Below the pieces are notes generated by a model, which was not told the DNA's origin, ran no database searches, and saw only the letters and a program-made list of their open reading frames with translations. Shown here piece after piece: positions 6,470-14,084 of a stretch of 22,190 nucleotides of DNA. The stretch's first letter is position 1. Every line of letters begins with the position of its first letter. Both the position numbers and the translations under genes were made by a program. Source of the stretch: Anaerolineaceae bacterium UBA5365. Its GTDB lineage: Bacteria; Chloroflexota; Anaerolineae; Anaerolineales; Anaerolineaceae. The DNA is taken from positions 6,493-28,682 of the forward strand of contig DHPL01000064.1 in NCBI GenBank assembly GCA_002407905.1, read 5' to 3'.

Positions 6470-7357
6470 ATGGCGAAGAAAGTATCCGGTTTTGAGGTTA
6501 AATCAGGCCTGGCCCAGATGTTAAAGGGCGGCGTGATCATGGACGTGGTAACGGTTGAACACGCGCGCATCGCCGAAGATGCCGGCGCGGTTGCCGTGAT
6601 GGCCCTGGAGCGCGTTCCTGCTGATATTCGCGCAACCGGCGGCGTTGCCCGCATGAGCGACCCGGAACTGATTTTGAAGATCATGGAAGCCGTATCCATC
6701 CCGGTGATGGCTAAGGTACGCATTGGCCATTTTGTTGAAGCGCAGATACTGGAAGCCCTGGGCGTGGATTACATTGACGAATCCGAGGTGCTCACCCCGG
6801 CAGACGAGGCTTTTCACATCAACAAACATGCCTTCAAGGTGCCCTTTGTTTGCGGCTGCCGCAACCTGGGCGAGGCCATGCGCCGCATCGGCGAAGGCGC
6901 GGCGATGATGCGCACCAAGGGCGAGCCAGGAACCGGCGATGTGGTTGAAGCCGTGCGCCATGCCCGCCAGGTCTACGGCGAGATCCGCCGGCTGCAGAAC
7001 ATTCCCGAAGAGGAAGTGATGACCTTTGCCAAGGAAATCGGCGCCCCGTACGAGCTCTGCTTACAGGTACGTGAAACAGGCAGCCTGCCTGTGGTGAACT
7101 TTGCCGCTGGCGGCATTGCCACCCCGGCTGATGCTGCGCTGATGATGCAGCTTGGCGTGGACGGCATCTTTGTGGGCTCCGGCATTTTCAAGAGCGGCGA
7201 TCCCGCCAAGCGTGCCGCGGCGGTGGTCAAGGCCACCACGCATTACAAGGACGCGAAGATCCTGGCTGAAGTCAGCCGCAACCTGGGCGAGCCGATGGTC
7301 GGCCGCACCGTAGACAGCCTGGACGAGATCGAGAAAATGGCTGGCCGCGGTTGGTAG
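6470..7357 (+). CDS. pdxS: Pyridoxal 5'-phosphate synthase, synthase subunit PdxS
   Basis: PdxS builds pyridoxal 5'-phosphate from ribose 5-phosphate, glyceraldehyde 3-phosphate and ammonia supplied by PdxT, in a cytoplasmic dodecameric (beta/alpha)8-barrel complex. The 295-residue sequence is full length and highly conserved. Asp25, Lys82 (in VMAKVRIGH) and Lys150 (in [12 protein letters not shown]) correspond to the catalytic Asp and the two Schiff-base lysines of characterised PdxS, offset by one from Bacillus numbering. The phosphate-binding [12 protein letters not shown] is near 234-245. ATG 6470 is preceded by AGGAG. pdxT starts 4 bases after its stop, the standard arrangement, which supports assembly of the two subunits. 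The deoxyxylulose-independent route to vitamin B6 is therefore present in this organism. Confidence 0.98.
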   Translation: MAKKVSGFEVKSGLAQMLKGGVIMDVVTVEHARIAEDAGAVAVMALERVPADIRATGGVARMSDPELILKIMEAVSIPVMAKVRIGHFVEAQILEALGVDYIDESEVLTPADEAFHINKHAFKVPFVCGCRNLGEAMRRIGEGAAMMRTKGEPGTGDVVEAVRHARQVYGEIRRLQNIPEEEVMTFAKEIGAPYELCLQVRETGSLPVVNFAAGGIATPADAALMMQLGVDGIFVGSGIFKSGDPAKRAAAVVKATTHYKDAKILAEVSRNLGEPMVGRTVDSLDEIEKMAGRGW

Positions 7358-7361
7358 GCGG

Positions 7362-7946
7362 ATGAAAATCGGTGTACTGGCCCTGCAAGGTGCCTTTCGG
7401 GAGCACATTGCCGCGCTCAAAAAACTGGATGCAGAAACTGTTGAGGTGCGCTTGCCGGCGCACCTCGAATCTTTAGATGGCCTGATCATCCCCGGGGGCG
7501 AATCCACCACGATCGGGAAGCTGCTTTTGGCCTTTGACCTGATGGAGCCCATCCGGGCTTTTGGCCGGCAGAAGGCCATTTGGGGAACCTGCGCCGGGGC
7601 GATTTTGCTCGCCAAAAACGTAGGCCGCGCCCAACCCCTTTTGGAATTAATGAACATCGAAATCGAGCGGAATGCCTTCGGGCGCCAGGTGGAGTCCTTT
7701 GAGATCGACCTGGACTGCCCCTTCCTCACCCCAAGCGAGCCGCCGTATCATGCCACTTTCATCCGCGCGCCGATCATCAAAACGCTTTCCGCGCCAGCCC
7801 AGGCACTGATGCAGCTTGAGGATGGCAGAATTGTGGCTGCAAGGCAGGAGAACCTCTTGGCCACCTCCTTCCACCCTGAGCTCACGGATGACCTGCGGTT
7901 CCACCGCTACTTTTTGGAGATTGCCCAACGTACACGCGCAGCCTGA
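7362..7946 (+). CDS. pdxT: Pyridoxal 5'-phosphate synthase, glutaminase subunit PdxT
   Basis: PdxT hydrolyses glutamine and channels ammonia to PdxS. The 194-residue length is normal for the family. Motifs are complete: IGVLALQGAFREH at the start, PGGEST at 44-49, the nucleophile elbow GTCAGA with Cys77, NAFGRQVESF near 104-113, and the His171/Glu173 pair in SFHPEL completing the class I amidotransferase triad. The gene begins 4 bases after pdxS with no separate promoter, so the two are co-transcribed. The start codon ATG 7362 is fixed by the family N-terminus MKIGVLALQG. The following GNAT-like frame runs into its end, suggesting that the transcript continues. Confidence 0.98.
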   Translation: MKIGVLALQGAFREHIAALKKLDAETVEVRLPAHLESLDGLIIPGGESTTIGKLLLAFDLMEPIRAFGRQKAIWGTCAGAILLAKNVGRAQPLLELMNIEIERNAFGRQVESFEIDLDCPFLTPSEPPYHATFIRAPIIKTLSAPAQALMQLEDGRIVAARQENLLATSFHPELTDDLRFHRYFLEIAQRTRAA

Positions 7947-7987
7947 GCATTGCCGATACGCCTGAAATCCTACGCTATGCCCATTTA

Positions 7988-8887
7988 GTGCATCCGCTCA
8001 ACCAGATGCGCCTGCTCACGCGCGGCAGTCCCCTGGGGCTGCGCAACCAACTGGCCCGCATCCGCCCTGACCTGGACGTGAGCACACTGGTCTACGAAGG
8101 CCGCCCACAGCCGCCGGCCTATGCCCAAATGCGGCATTACGCGGGCGAGGCCACCGCCGCCCTCAGTTTTGCCATTCTGGCGCCGATGCAGATCGCCCAA
8201 AAGCTGCCTATTCTGCTGGATGACCTCACGGAGCTGGCGGGAGACTGGCAGGTGCTGGCATTGCTGGCGGACATCCCGGAAGGTTCTGAGCTGATGCCCA
8301 GTTTCAGGCGTTCATCCTTTATTGTGTGGGCGCGCCAGACGGTATTTCAGCTTAATTGGGAACGTAAGCGCAGCGGGATTGAGGCCTGGGATTGGCGGCC
8401 CTGGCTGCCGACCGACCTGCCTGCCATGCAGAGCCTGCATCATCGCCTGGTGCCCGGGCAGTTTCAGGCTATCGAAGCGGTCACGCGCAAACGCCTGCAA
8501 GGCCTGGTGCTCAAGGACCATCAAGGCCGCCTGCTGGCGTACGCCGACCTGGACCAGGGCCCCAAGGGGTTTTGGGCGCAGGTTCTTGCCCTGCCGGAGA
8601 TGAACGACCCCCTGGCCCTCAATGCGCTGGGCGCTGCCCTGGCGGAAAACTTTGATCTTCTAGGTCGGCCGATTTTTCTGGCTTGCCGTTCCTACCAGCC
8701 CTGGCTGCAGGAATTGGCCGCACAGTGCGGCATGCCTGCCGCGGACGAGCAGGCCTTGCTGGTGCGCTTTTTAAGCCGTTACGCCCGGGACCTAGCCCAG
8801 CAAGAGGCGGCCGAAGAATTGGCCTTTGGGGCGCGCGTTCCCGTGGCGCAGCTCAGCGGGGAGGCCAAGGAGCCCACCCATACTTAG
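7988..8887 (+). CDS. GNAT-like acetyltransferase (two-half type), start uncertain
   Basis: The frame encodes about 299 residues from GTG 7988. Its layout resembles the long GNAT-fold proteins I associate with Chloroflexota: an N-terminal half with LLTRGSPLG and a degenerate acetyltransferase core, an arm with FIVWARQTVFQL, then a second half around PWLPTDLPAMQSLHHRLVPG and GLVLKDHQGRLLAYADLD. No clear acetyl-CoA P-loop is visible, so the acetyltransferase label is tentative. The frame stays open upstream of 7988 without an ATG. A CTG at 7943 overlaps the pdxT stop as CTGA and would add 15 residues reading SLSIADTPEILRYAH, which look like part of the domain. The reported GTG has no ribosome site. 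The gene probably lies in the pdxST transcript; substrate unknown. Confidence 0.6.
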   Translation: MHPLNQMRLLTRGSPLGLRNQLARIRPDLDVSTLVYEGRPQPPAYAQMRHYAGEATAALSFAILAPMQIAQKLPILLDDLTELAGDWQVLALLADIPEGSELMPSFRRSSFIVWARQTVFQLNWERKRSGIEAWDWRPWLPTDLPAMQSLHHRLVPGQFQAIEAVTRKRLQGLVLKDHQGRLLAYADLDQGPKGFWAQVLALPEMNDPLALNALGAALAENFDLLGRPIFLACRSYQPWLQELAAQCGMPAADEQALLVRFLSRYARDLAQQEAAEELAFGARVPVAQLSGEAKEPTHT

Positions 8888-8953
8888 AACGCGGAAAACC
8901 AGAGCAGATGAAAGTGCCTTGCAGGCTGGCACGCGGCTGAGGCATTGCCGGGC

Positions 8954-8982
8954 TTGCCAGATTCTTATATGATGCGTATAAA
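8954..8982 (+). promoter_or_regulatory. Promoter P1 upstream of the R3H ATPase operon
   Basis: TTGCCA (8954-8959) and TATAAA (8977-8982) are separated by 17 bases, a good sigma-70 arrangement. An inverted repeat ATGCG (8972-8976) / CGCAT (8984-8988) flanks the -10 box, and a palindrome GCATATGC follows at 8985-8992, so this promoter could be under operator control. The rest of the 8888-9073 gap holds a second -10 element and a purine-rich leader. Confidence 0.6.
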
Positions 8983-9001
8983 GCGCATATGCATAAGAAC
9001 C

Positions 9002-9007
9002 TATAAT
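9002..9007 (+). promoter_or_regulatory. Second -10 element (P2) upstream of the R3H ATPase operon
   Basis: A perfect TATAAT sits 20 bases downstream of the P1 -10 box. At 17-18 base spacing the -35 position is AT-rich without a good match, so P2 may be weak or need an activator bound to the GCATATGC palindrome just upstream. A purine-rich, T-poor stretch (9033-9063) follows and contains the ribosome site before ATG 9074. Confidence 0.45.
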
Positions 9008-9073
9008 GCTCTAGAATAAAGCCGGACAATTAAAAAAAAGAAAAGAAAGATTTGGAGCAAGGAAAACCGATTT

Positions 9074-10792
9074 ATGATGACGAACAGACAACGCATTACC
9101 GATGATTTGGATGCGATGCTTGCTGTCTTCCCGCCGGAGCTTGCCCAGGCGGTCCAATCCAAGGACCATTTTGACCAACTTGTTGAAGTCATTTTAGACC
9201 TGGGCAGACAACCCAGCGCACGTTTTTTTGACCAGGAGCTCATTTTGTTGGAGCGGCCGGTCACCATGCAAGACATCAATTACATCGTTGAACGCATCGG
9301 CGATTTTGACGCAGACAACCGCGCGGGCATGGAAAGCACCCTGCACCGCATTTCGGCCATCCGCAACCGCAGGGGCCACATTGTGGGCCTGACTTGTCGC
9401 ATCGGCCGGGCGGTTTTTGGCACCATTGATATCATCAACGACCTGGTGAGCAGCAATGAATCAATTTTGATTTTGGGCAAACCAGGCGTGGGCAAGACCA
9501 CCATGCTGCGCGAAGCCGCCCACATTTTGGCGGAGAGCAAACGCGTGGTGATCGTGGATACCAGCAATGAGATCGGCGGCGATGGCGACGTGCCGCACCC
9601 GGCCGTGGGGAAAGCCCGGCGGATGCAGGTGCCGATGCCTTCGCTGCAGCACGAAGTGATGATCGAGGCGGTGGAGAATCACAACCCGGAAGTGATCGTG
9701 ATCGATGAGATCGGCCGGGAGCTTGAAGCCCAGGCTGCCCGCACCATCGCGGAACGCGGCGTGCAGTTGATCGGCACCGCGCACGGTATTGCCCTGGAGA
9801 ACCTGCTGCTCAACCCCACCCTCTCGGATTTGGTGGGGGGGATTGAGTCGGTAACACTTTCGGATGATGAAGCCCGGCGGCGCGGGACGCAAAAAACCGT
9901 GCTTGAGCGCCGTTCGCCTCCGACCTTCACCGTGATGGTGGAGATGCTGGAGCGCGACCGTGTGGCCGTGCACCGCGACGTGGCTGCTGCCGTGGACGCA
10001 ATTTTGCGCGGCTACCCCATTCCGCCCGAAGAGCGCTATTGGGACGATAAGGGCAAGATCCATTACATCAAAGCCACGCCTACCTCCGCCCCAACTGCTG
10101 CCCAGAGCCTGCGCCGCGGCAGCAATATGGAGAAGGCACCCTTCCAGCGCGACCGCAACCTGAACGAAAAGCGCGGCCCGCGGCGGGGCCAACCAGCAGA
10201 CCGGGGCAGTGCGGCCTCCTATGGCGGGAATGGTTCCGGGGAGGCAGACGCCCGGCCTTTTTTCGCTGAAGGCGCCCCTTTTCAGGGCAGCGCGGACGAA
10301 GACTACTTTGGCGCAGAGATCGCGGCGGGTGAACAAATTAAAAACGTGTACGCCTATGGCGTCGCGCGCAACCGCCTGCTGCAGGTGATCCGCAACATGG
10401 GCGTGCCTGCCCGCATCGTGCGCACCCCTGAAGAGGCCGACCTTTTCGTGACCCAACGGCGCTATTACCGCGAACGGCTGCAGCCCGTGGTGGACGCTGA
10501 AGAACGGGGAATCCCGATCTTTGTGATCAAAAGCAGCAGCGGCGGGCAAATTGAGCAGTTCCTGGCTGACGCTTTTTCGATGCGCGGCCCTCGCCGGGGC
10601 AACCAGGAGGAGGCCATACGCCACGCGACCCTGGCCATAGACCTGATACAATCGGGAGAGAAGTATGTGAACCTGCCTCCCGCTGATGCGCAAACACGGC
10701 GCCTGCAACACGGCATGGCGCAAAAGGCTGAGTTGGTTTCACAATCCTATGGGAAGGAGCCCAACCGCTACGTGCGCATCTTTAGGGATTAG
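9074..10792 (+). CDS. SpoIIIAA/Ycf45-like AAA ATPase with C-terminal R3H domain
   Basis: The 572-residue protein has three parts. Residues about 20-330 form a SpoIIIAA-like P-loop ATPase, with Walker A GKPGVGKTT at 135-143, Walker B EVIVIDEIG at 206-214, and a GTAHG sensor-type motif near 234-238. Residues about 335-410 are a low-complexity, Gly/Arg/Ser-rich linker. Residues about 420-572 contain a second conserved region (YAYGVARNRLLQVIRNMGVP) and an R3H single-stranded nucleic-acid-binding motif, R542-x3-H546, before a C-terminal YVRIF. Cyanobacteria and algal plastids have similar proteins (Ycf45), also of unknown role. It is the first gene of a tight run, with tmk starting 2 bases after its stop. 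A nucleic-acid-dependent ATPase is the safe statement; a link to DNA metabolism through tmk is only suggestive. Confidence 0.85.
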   Translation: MMTNRQRITDDLDAMLAVFPPELAQAVQSKDHFDQLVEVILDLGRQPSARFFDQELILLERPVTMQDINYIVERIGDFDADNRAGMESTLHRISAIRNRRGHIVGLTCRIGRAVFGTIDIINDLVSSNESILILGKPGVGKTTMLREAAHILAESKRVVIVDTSNEIGGDGDVPHPAVGKARRMQVPMPSLQHEVMIEAVENHNPEVIVIDEIGRELEAQAARTIAERGVQLIGTAHGIALENLLLNPTLSDLVGGIESVTLSDDEARRRGTQKTVLERRSPPTFTVMVEMLERDRVAVHRDVAAAVDAILRGYPIPPEERYWDDKGKIHYIKATPTSAPTAAQSLRRGSNMEKAPFQRDRNLNEKRGPRRGQPADRGSAASYGGNGSGEADARPFFAEGAPFQGSADEDYFGAEIAAGEQIKNVYAYGVARNRLLQVIRNMGVPARIVRTPEEADLFVTQRRYYRERLQPVVDAEERGIPIFVIKSSSGGQIEQFLADAFSMRGPRRGNQEEAIRHATLAIDLIQSGEKYVNLPPADAQTRRLQHGMAQKAELVSQSYGKEPNRYVRIFRD

Positions 10793-10794
10793 GC

Positions 10795-11418
10795 ATGTTT
10801 ATCAGTTTGGAAGGCCCTGAAGGTTCCGGTAAAACCAGCCAAATGCCCTTGCTTGCTGAATTTCTCAGCCAGCGGGGGTATTGTGTTATTTGCACCCGCG
10901 AGCCGGGCGGCACGCCCATCAGTGATCAAATCCGCGAGGTGCTGGTGAGCATGAAAAACCAGGACTTGCGGCCGCGGACAGAGATACTGCTCTTTTTAGC
11001 CAGCCGCGCGCAATTGGTTGATCAGCTGATCCGGCCGGCCCTGGCGGAAGGCAAAATTGTGATTTGTGACCGCTTTGGCGATAGCACCCTGGCCTACCAG
11101 GGTTACGGGCATGGTTTGCCCCTCGACCAGCTGCGCCAGATGCTGGCCTTTGCCACGGGCGGCCTTACGCCGGACCTGACCCTGTATTTGGACCTGGATG
11201 TTGAATGCGGCCTGAAACGCAAACAAGAAGCCCAGGATTGGAACCGCCTGGATGCCTACGCCCTGGATTTTCACCGGCGTGTGCGCCAGGGTTACCTCTG
11301 CCTGGCTGCCGAAGAACCTGAACGCTGGCGCGTGATCAATGCCAGCCAGGGGCGTGAGGCAGTTCAAACTGCGATGCGCCAGGCAGTCACCGAGAAATTA
11401 ATGGAAAGCCAGGGCTGA
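10795..11418 (+). CDS. tmk: Thymidylate kinase
   Basis: Tmk phosphorylates dTMP to dTDP with ATP, in the cytoplasm, on the path to dTTP. The 207 residues are full length. The P-loop GPEGSGKTS is at 7-15, TREPGGT at 34-40, the substrate-site RTEILLFLASRAQ at 61-73, and the DRF motif at 92-94, followed by DSTLAYQGYGHGL. The lid region RKQEAQDWNRLDAY is near 142-155. The start ATG 10795 follows the R3H ATPase stop by 2 bases and the family N-terminus (MFISLEGPEGSGKT) fixes it. An inverted repeat lies across its stop codon (11411-11430), and the lipoprotein gene begins 25 bases after the stop. It is an essential housekeeping enzyme embedded in an operon with envelope genes. Confidence 0.97.
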   Translation: MFISLEGPEGSGKTSQMPLLAEFLSQRGYCVICTREPGGTPISDQIREVLVSMKNQDLRPRTEILLFLASRAQLVDQLIRPALAEGKIVICDRFGDSTLAYQGYGHGLPLDQLRQMLAFATGGLTPDLTLYLDLDVECGLKRKQEAQDWNRLDAYALDFHRRVRQGYLCLAAEEPERWRVINASQGREAVQTAMRQAVTEKLMESQG

Positions 11419-11430
11419 TCAAGCAGCCCT
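11411..11430 (+). other. Intercistronic hairpin over the tmk stop codon
   Basis: AGGGCTG (11411-11417) and CAGCCCT (11424-11430) form a perfect 7-pair stem with an ATCAAG loop. It covers the tmk stop codon and ends 13 bases before the next ATG. No T run follows, so it is not a full terminator. It might set the relative expression of tmk and the downstream lipoprotein gene or protect an mRNA end. Confidence 0.4.
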
Positions 11431-11443
11431 CTGAAAGGAAACC

Positions 11444-12805
11444 ATGAAAAAGCTGTATTCAAGCCTGATTATTGTGCTCATCGCGGGCCTGCTCCTGGCG
11501 GCCTGTAAGGTTAATGCCCCCACACCGCCCCCCGCGACGCCCACGGAAAGCGCGGCTGCTCCAGCGGCGGATGAGACGCAAATGGTCGCTCCTGCCGAGG
11601 AAACGCCTGAGGCTGGCACGCCTTTGCCCACCATCGAACTGCCGCCAACGCCCACCCCGGATACGCGCCTCTTCGATGAAAACAATCGCATGATCTGCAC
11701 GGTTTACGAACCCATGTTCCCGCCACTCACCCCTGAGGAAAAAGAGGCGATGGGCGATGTGGGCGAAGTGAATGAGAACGACCACGTCTGGGGCAAGCCG
11801 GATGCCGCTTTGACCATCCTGGAATACAGCGATTTTCAATGCCCGGCTTGTAAGGCCTTTTATGATGAATACGAGAAGCTGGCAGCCGCCTTCCCCGATG
11901 ATGTGCGCCTGGCTTTCCGCAACTTCCCCCTGGTATCCATTCACCCCAACGCCACCATGGCTGCCCAGGCTGCCGAGGCGGCTGCCCTGCAGGGCAAGTA
12001 CTGGGAGATGTACCACGTGCTTTTCTCCAAACAGAGCGATTGGGCCGGCCTGGAGGCTGAAGCTTTGATCACCTGGCTGGAAAAAGAAGCCGCGGACCTG
12101 GGCCTGGAGCCTAAATTCAATGAGGACCTGGTAAGCCAGGCGATCGTGGACAAGGTAAAGAACGAAACGGATGAAGCCGTTGCTGTGGGCCTGAACCAAA
12201 CCCCCACGGTCTTTATCAACGGCCGCCATTGGCCCTATAACTGGGACTTAAGCACCATGACCATGGTGCTGAACGTGATCAAGGCTGAGGAAAAGCTTGA
12301 GACCGAGTGCCCGGCCTTTGAGATCGACCAAAATAAAAGCTACACCGCCACGATCAAGATGGATAAGGGCGAGATTGTGATGGAACTCTTCCCCAAGGAA
12401 GCCCCGCAGGCGGTCAACTCCTTTGTTTACCTGGCGCGCAAGGGCTTTTACGATGGCGTAACCTTCCACCGCGTGATGCACGACTTTGTTGCCCAGGCCG
12501 GCGACCCCAGCGGTACCGGCATCAGCGGCAGCGGCTTTGAATTCCGCGAGGAAGTTGTGGAAGGCTTGACCTTTGACAAGGAAGGCGTAGTGGGCGTGGC
12601 CAAGACCAATATGCCCAATAGCAGCGGCTCGCAGTTTTTCATCACTTACGGCCCAACCCCGCAGCTGGATGGCGGCTATACCATTTTTGGTCAGGTGATA
12701 AGCGGTATGGACGTGGTGAAACAGATCACCGAACGCGACCCGCAAACCAATCCGGATGCGCCTGAGGGCGATAAGATCATCACGATCACGATCGAAGAGA
12801 AATAA
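11444..12805 (+). CDS. Lipoprotein fusing a DsbA-like thioredoxin domain to a cyclophilin PPIase
   Basis: The 453-residue protein starts with a lipoprotein signal peptide (KK, hydrophobic core, lipobox LLAAC with Cys21). A Pro/Thr/Ala-rich linker to about residue 75 follows. Residues about 110-282 form a DsbA/DsbG-type thioredoxin fold, with the redox motif C133-P-A-C136 in DFQCPAC and the cis-proline in QTPTVFING (Pro254). Residues about 297-453 form a cyclophilin, with FHRVMHDFVAQAGDPSGTG (341-359, including the catalytic-type Phe-His-Arg), GSQFFI near 395-400, and LDGGYTIFGQV. The Trp typical of the human cyclophilin A drug site is absent. Cys85 and Cys289 flank the thioredoxin domain and may form a structural disulfide. 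It probably acts outside the membrane as a combined disulfide and prolyl-isomerase folding catalyst; the neighbours are membrane proteases. The combination is inferred from sequence, not activity. Confidence 0.9.
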   Translation: MKKLYSSLIIVLIAGLLLAACKVNAPTPPPATPTESAAAPAADETQMVAPAEETPEAGTPLPTIELPPTPTPDTRLFDENNRMICTVYEPMFPPLTPEEKEAMGDVGEVNENDHVWGKPDAALTILEYSDFQCPACKAFYDEYEKLAAAFPDDVRLAFRNFPLVSIHPNATMAAQAAEAAALQGKYWEMYHVLFSKQSDWAGLEAEALITWLEKEAADLGLEPKFNEDLVSQAIVDKVKNETDEAVAVGLNQTPTVFINGRHWPYNWDLSTMTMVLNVIKAEEKLETECPAFEIDQNKSYTATIKMDKGEIVMELFPKEAPQAVNSFVYLARKGFYDGVTFHRVMHDFVAQAGDPSGTGISGSGFEFREEVVEGLTFDKEGVVGVAKTNMPNSSGSQFFITYGPTPQLDGGYTIFGQVISGMDVVKQITERDPQTNPDAPEGDKIITITIEEK

Positions 12806-14082
12806 TGCAGGATTTTCAGTACCCGAACGCGCCTGCCTACCCTGAACCGGCATATCCGCCGGTTCAGCCGCGCGCCAAAACCGATTGGCTGAGTATTGCC
12901 CAGCTGGTGTTCTCGGTGGGCAGTCTACTTTCCAGCCTGGCGATCGCCGCGCTGATGTTCTTTACGGACTTTATGCCGATGGACCCCCAACTTGGCGCGG
13001 TGAACAGCGGCCCGCTGATGCTGCTGGCCTATGCTTCCCTGGTGGTTGCGGCTTTGGCCTTGATTTCGGCGGTCTATGCCGTACGGCGGCTGATGGGCTG
13101 GCGTTCCCCTGGCCAGCCTGCCAAACGAAGTGTCTGGCTTTACGGTTTGCTGGCCTTGTGGCCCTTCCTGCTTGCGTGGGGCAGTTCCGTCAGCGCGTCC
13201 GGTGATTCCGGCGGGCTCTCAGCTCTGCTGGTGGTTTTGGGCCTGGCCGTGCCTACTTTTTGGCTGCTGCGCTATGGGTCCGGCGGCCTTTGGGGAGCTT
13301 ACCCGCAGCGCGATTCAGGTTTGTTCACCTTTGGGGCGGGCTTCAGCCTGTATTTCATTATGTTCCTGGAACTGGTGGCGATTGCCCTCCTGCTGGTGGG
13401 GGTGGTGCTCGTGGCGCCAATGCTGCCCGGCTTACAGCAGATCCTGCAGGAGCTGGGGCGCATCTTTCAGGAAGGCCCGCAGGTGCTGGAAGACCCGCGC
13501 ATCCTCGAGCGCCTCACCGGTATGCTCAATCAGCCGGGAATCATCGGCCTGCTGATCCTGGCGATCGGCTTGATCGCGCCGTTCCTGGAAGAGCTGTTCA
13601 AGCCGCTGGGCGTCTGGCTTTTGGCAGGGCGCAAGCCCAGTATTTCGCCGGCGCAGGGTTATGTGGCAGGGCTATTCAGCGGAGCAGCTTTTGGCCTGGT
13701 GGAAGGCATGCTTTACGGGATGCAGGTGATTGGCGCGGGTTCCGGCGAGTTGTTTTTGGGCTTTATGCTGGGCCGGGCTGCCGGATTGCTTTTGCACATC
13801 TTCCTCTCCGGCTTGAACGGTTGGGCGATTGCCAAGAGCTGGCAGGATAAACGCTGGGGGCGGATACTGGGCATGCTGGCCCTTACCACGCTCATCCATG
13901 GGGCCTGGAACAGCCTGGCGATTTTGAACGGATTAAACAACCTCGATTCCGAGGCGGTCTTCGACCTGAGCCACCCGATCAGCCTGTTGCCGATGGCGTT
14001 GATCTTGATCGGGATGCTGCTTGGTTTTCTGGTGTTTAGCAAGCGCGTGCAACGTGAGTTCCATGCGCCTGAAACGGTTTAA
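12805..14082 (+). CDS. PrsW-like intramembrane protease
   Basis: The 425-residue multi-pass protein has a Pro/Tyr-rich cytoplasmic head (about 1-25), several N-terminal transmembrane segments (about 33-52, 70-90, 110-128, 137-155), then the PrsW core. The core elements are PFLEELFKPLGVW with the Glu262-Glu263 pair and Lys266, GAAFGLVEGMLYG with Glu300, GLLLHIFLSGLNGWA with His331, and TLIHGAWN with His365. These are the conserved acidic and histidine residues of family M82/PrsW. Bacillus PrsW makes the first cut in the anti-sigma factor RsiW. The core is standard and the N-terminal half is an extension. Its ATG overlaps the preceding stop by one base (TAATG), and the acyltransferase starts 2 bases after its own stop. 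Its target is unknown; a possible one is discussed in the findings. Confidence 0.82.
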   Translation: MQDFQYPNAPAYPEPAYPPVQPRAKTDWLSIAQLVFSVGSLLSSLAIAALMFFTDFMPMDPQLGAVNSGPLMLLAYASLVVAALALISAVYAVRRLMGWRSPGQPAKRSVWLYGLLALWPFLLAWGSSVSASGDSGGLSALLVVLGLAVPTFWLLRYGSGGLWGAYPQRDSGLFTFGAGFSLYFIMFLELVAIALLLVGVVLVAPMLPGLQQILQELGRIFQEGPQVLEDPRILERLTGMLNQPGIIGLLILAIGLIAPFLEELFKPLGVWLLAGRKPSISPAQGYVAGLFSGAAFGLVEGMLYGMQVIGAGSGELFLGFMLGRAAGLLLHIFLSGLNGWAIAKSWQDKRWGRILGMLALTTLIHGAWNSLAILNGLNNLDSEAVFDLSHPISLLPMALILIGMLLGFLVFSKRVQREFHAPETV

Positions 14083-14084
14083 GC

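Noticed and set aside
8908..8940. A 10-codon ORF (MKVPCRLARG) after the GNAT-like gene
   Set aside because: Too short, no good ribosome site, no conservation evidence.
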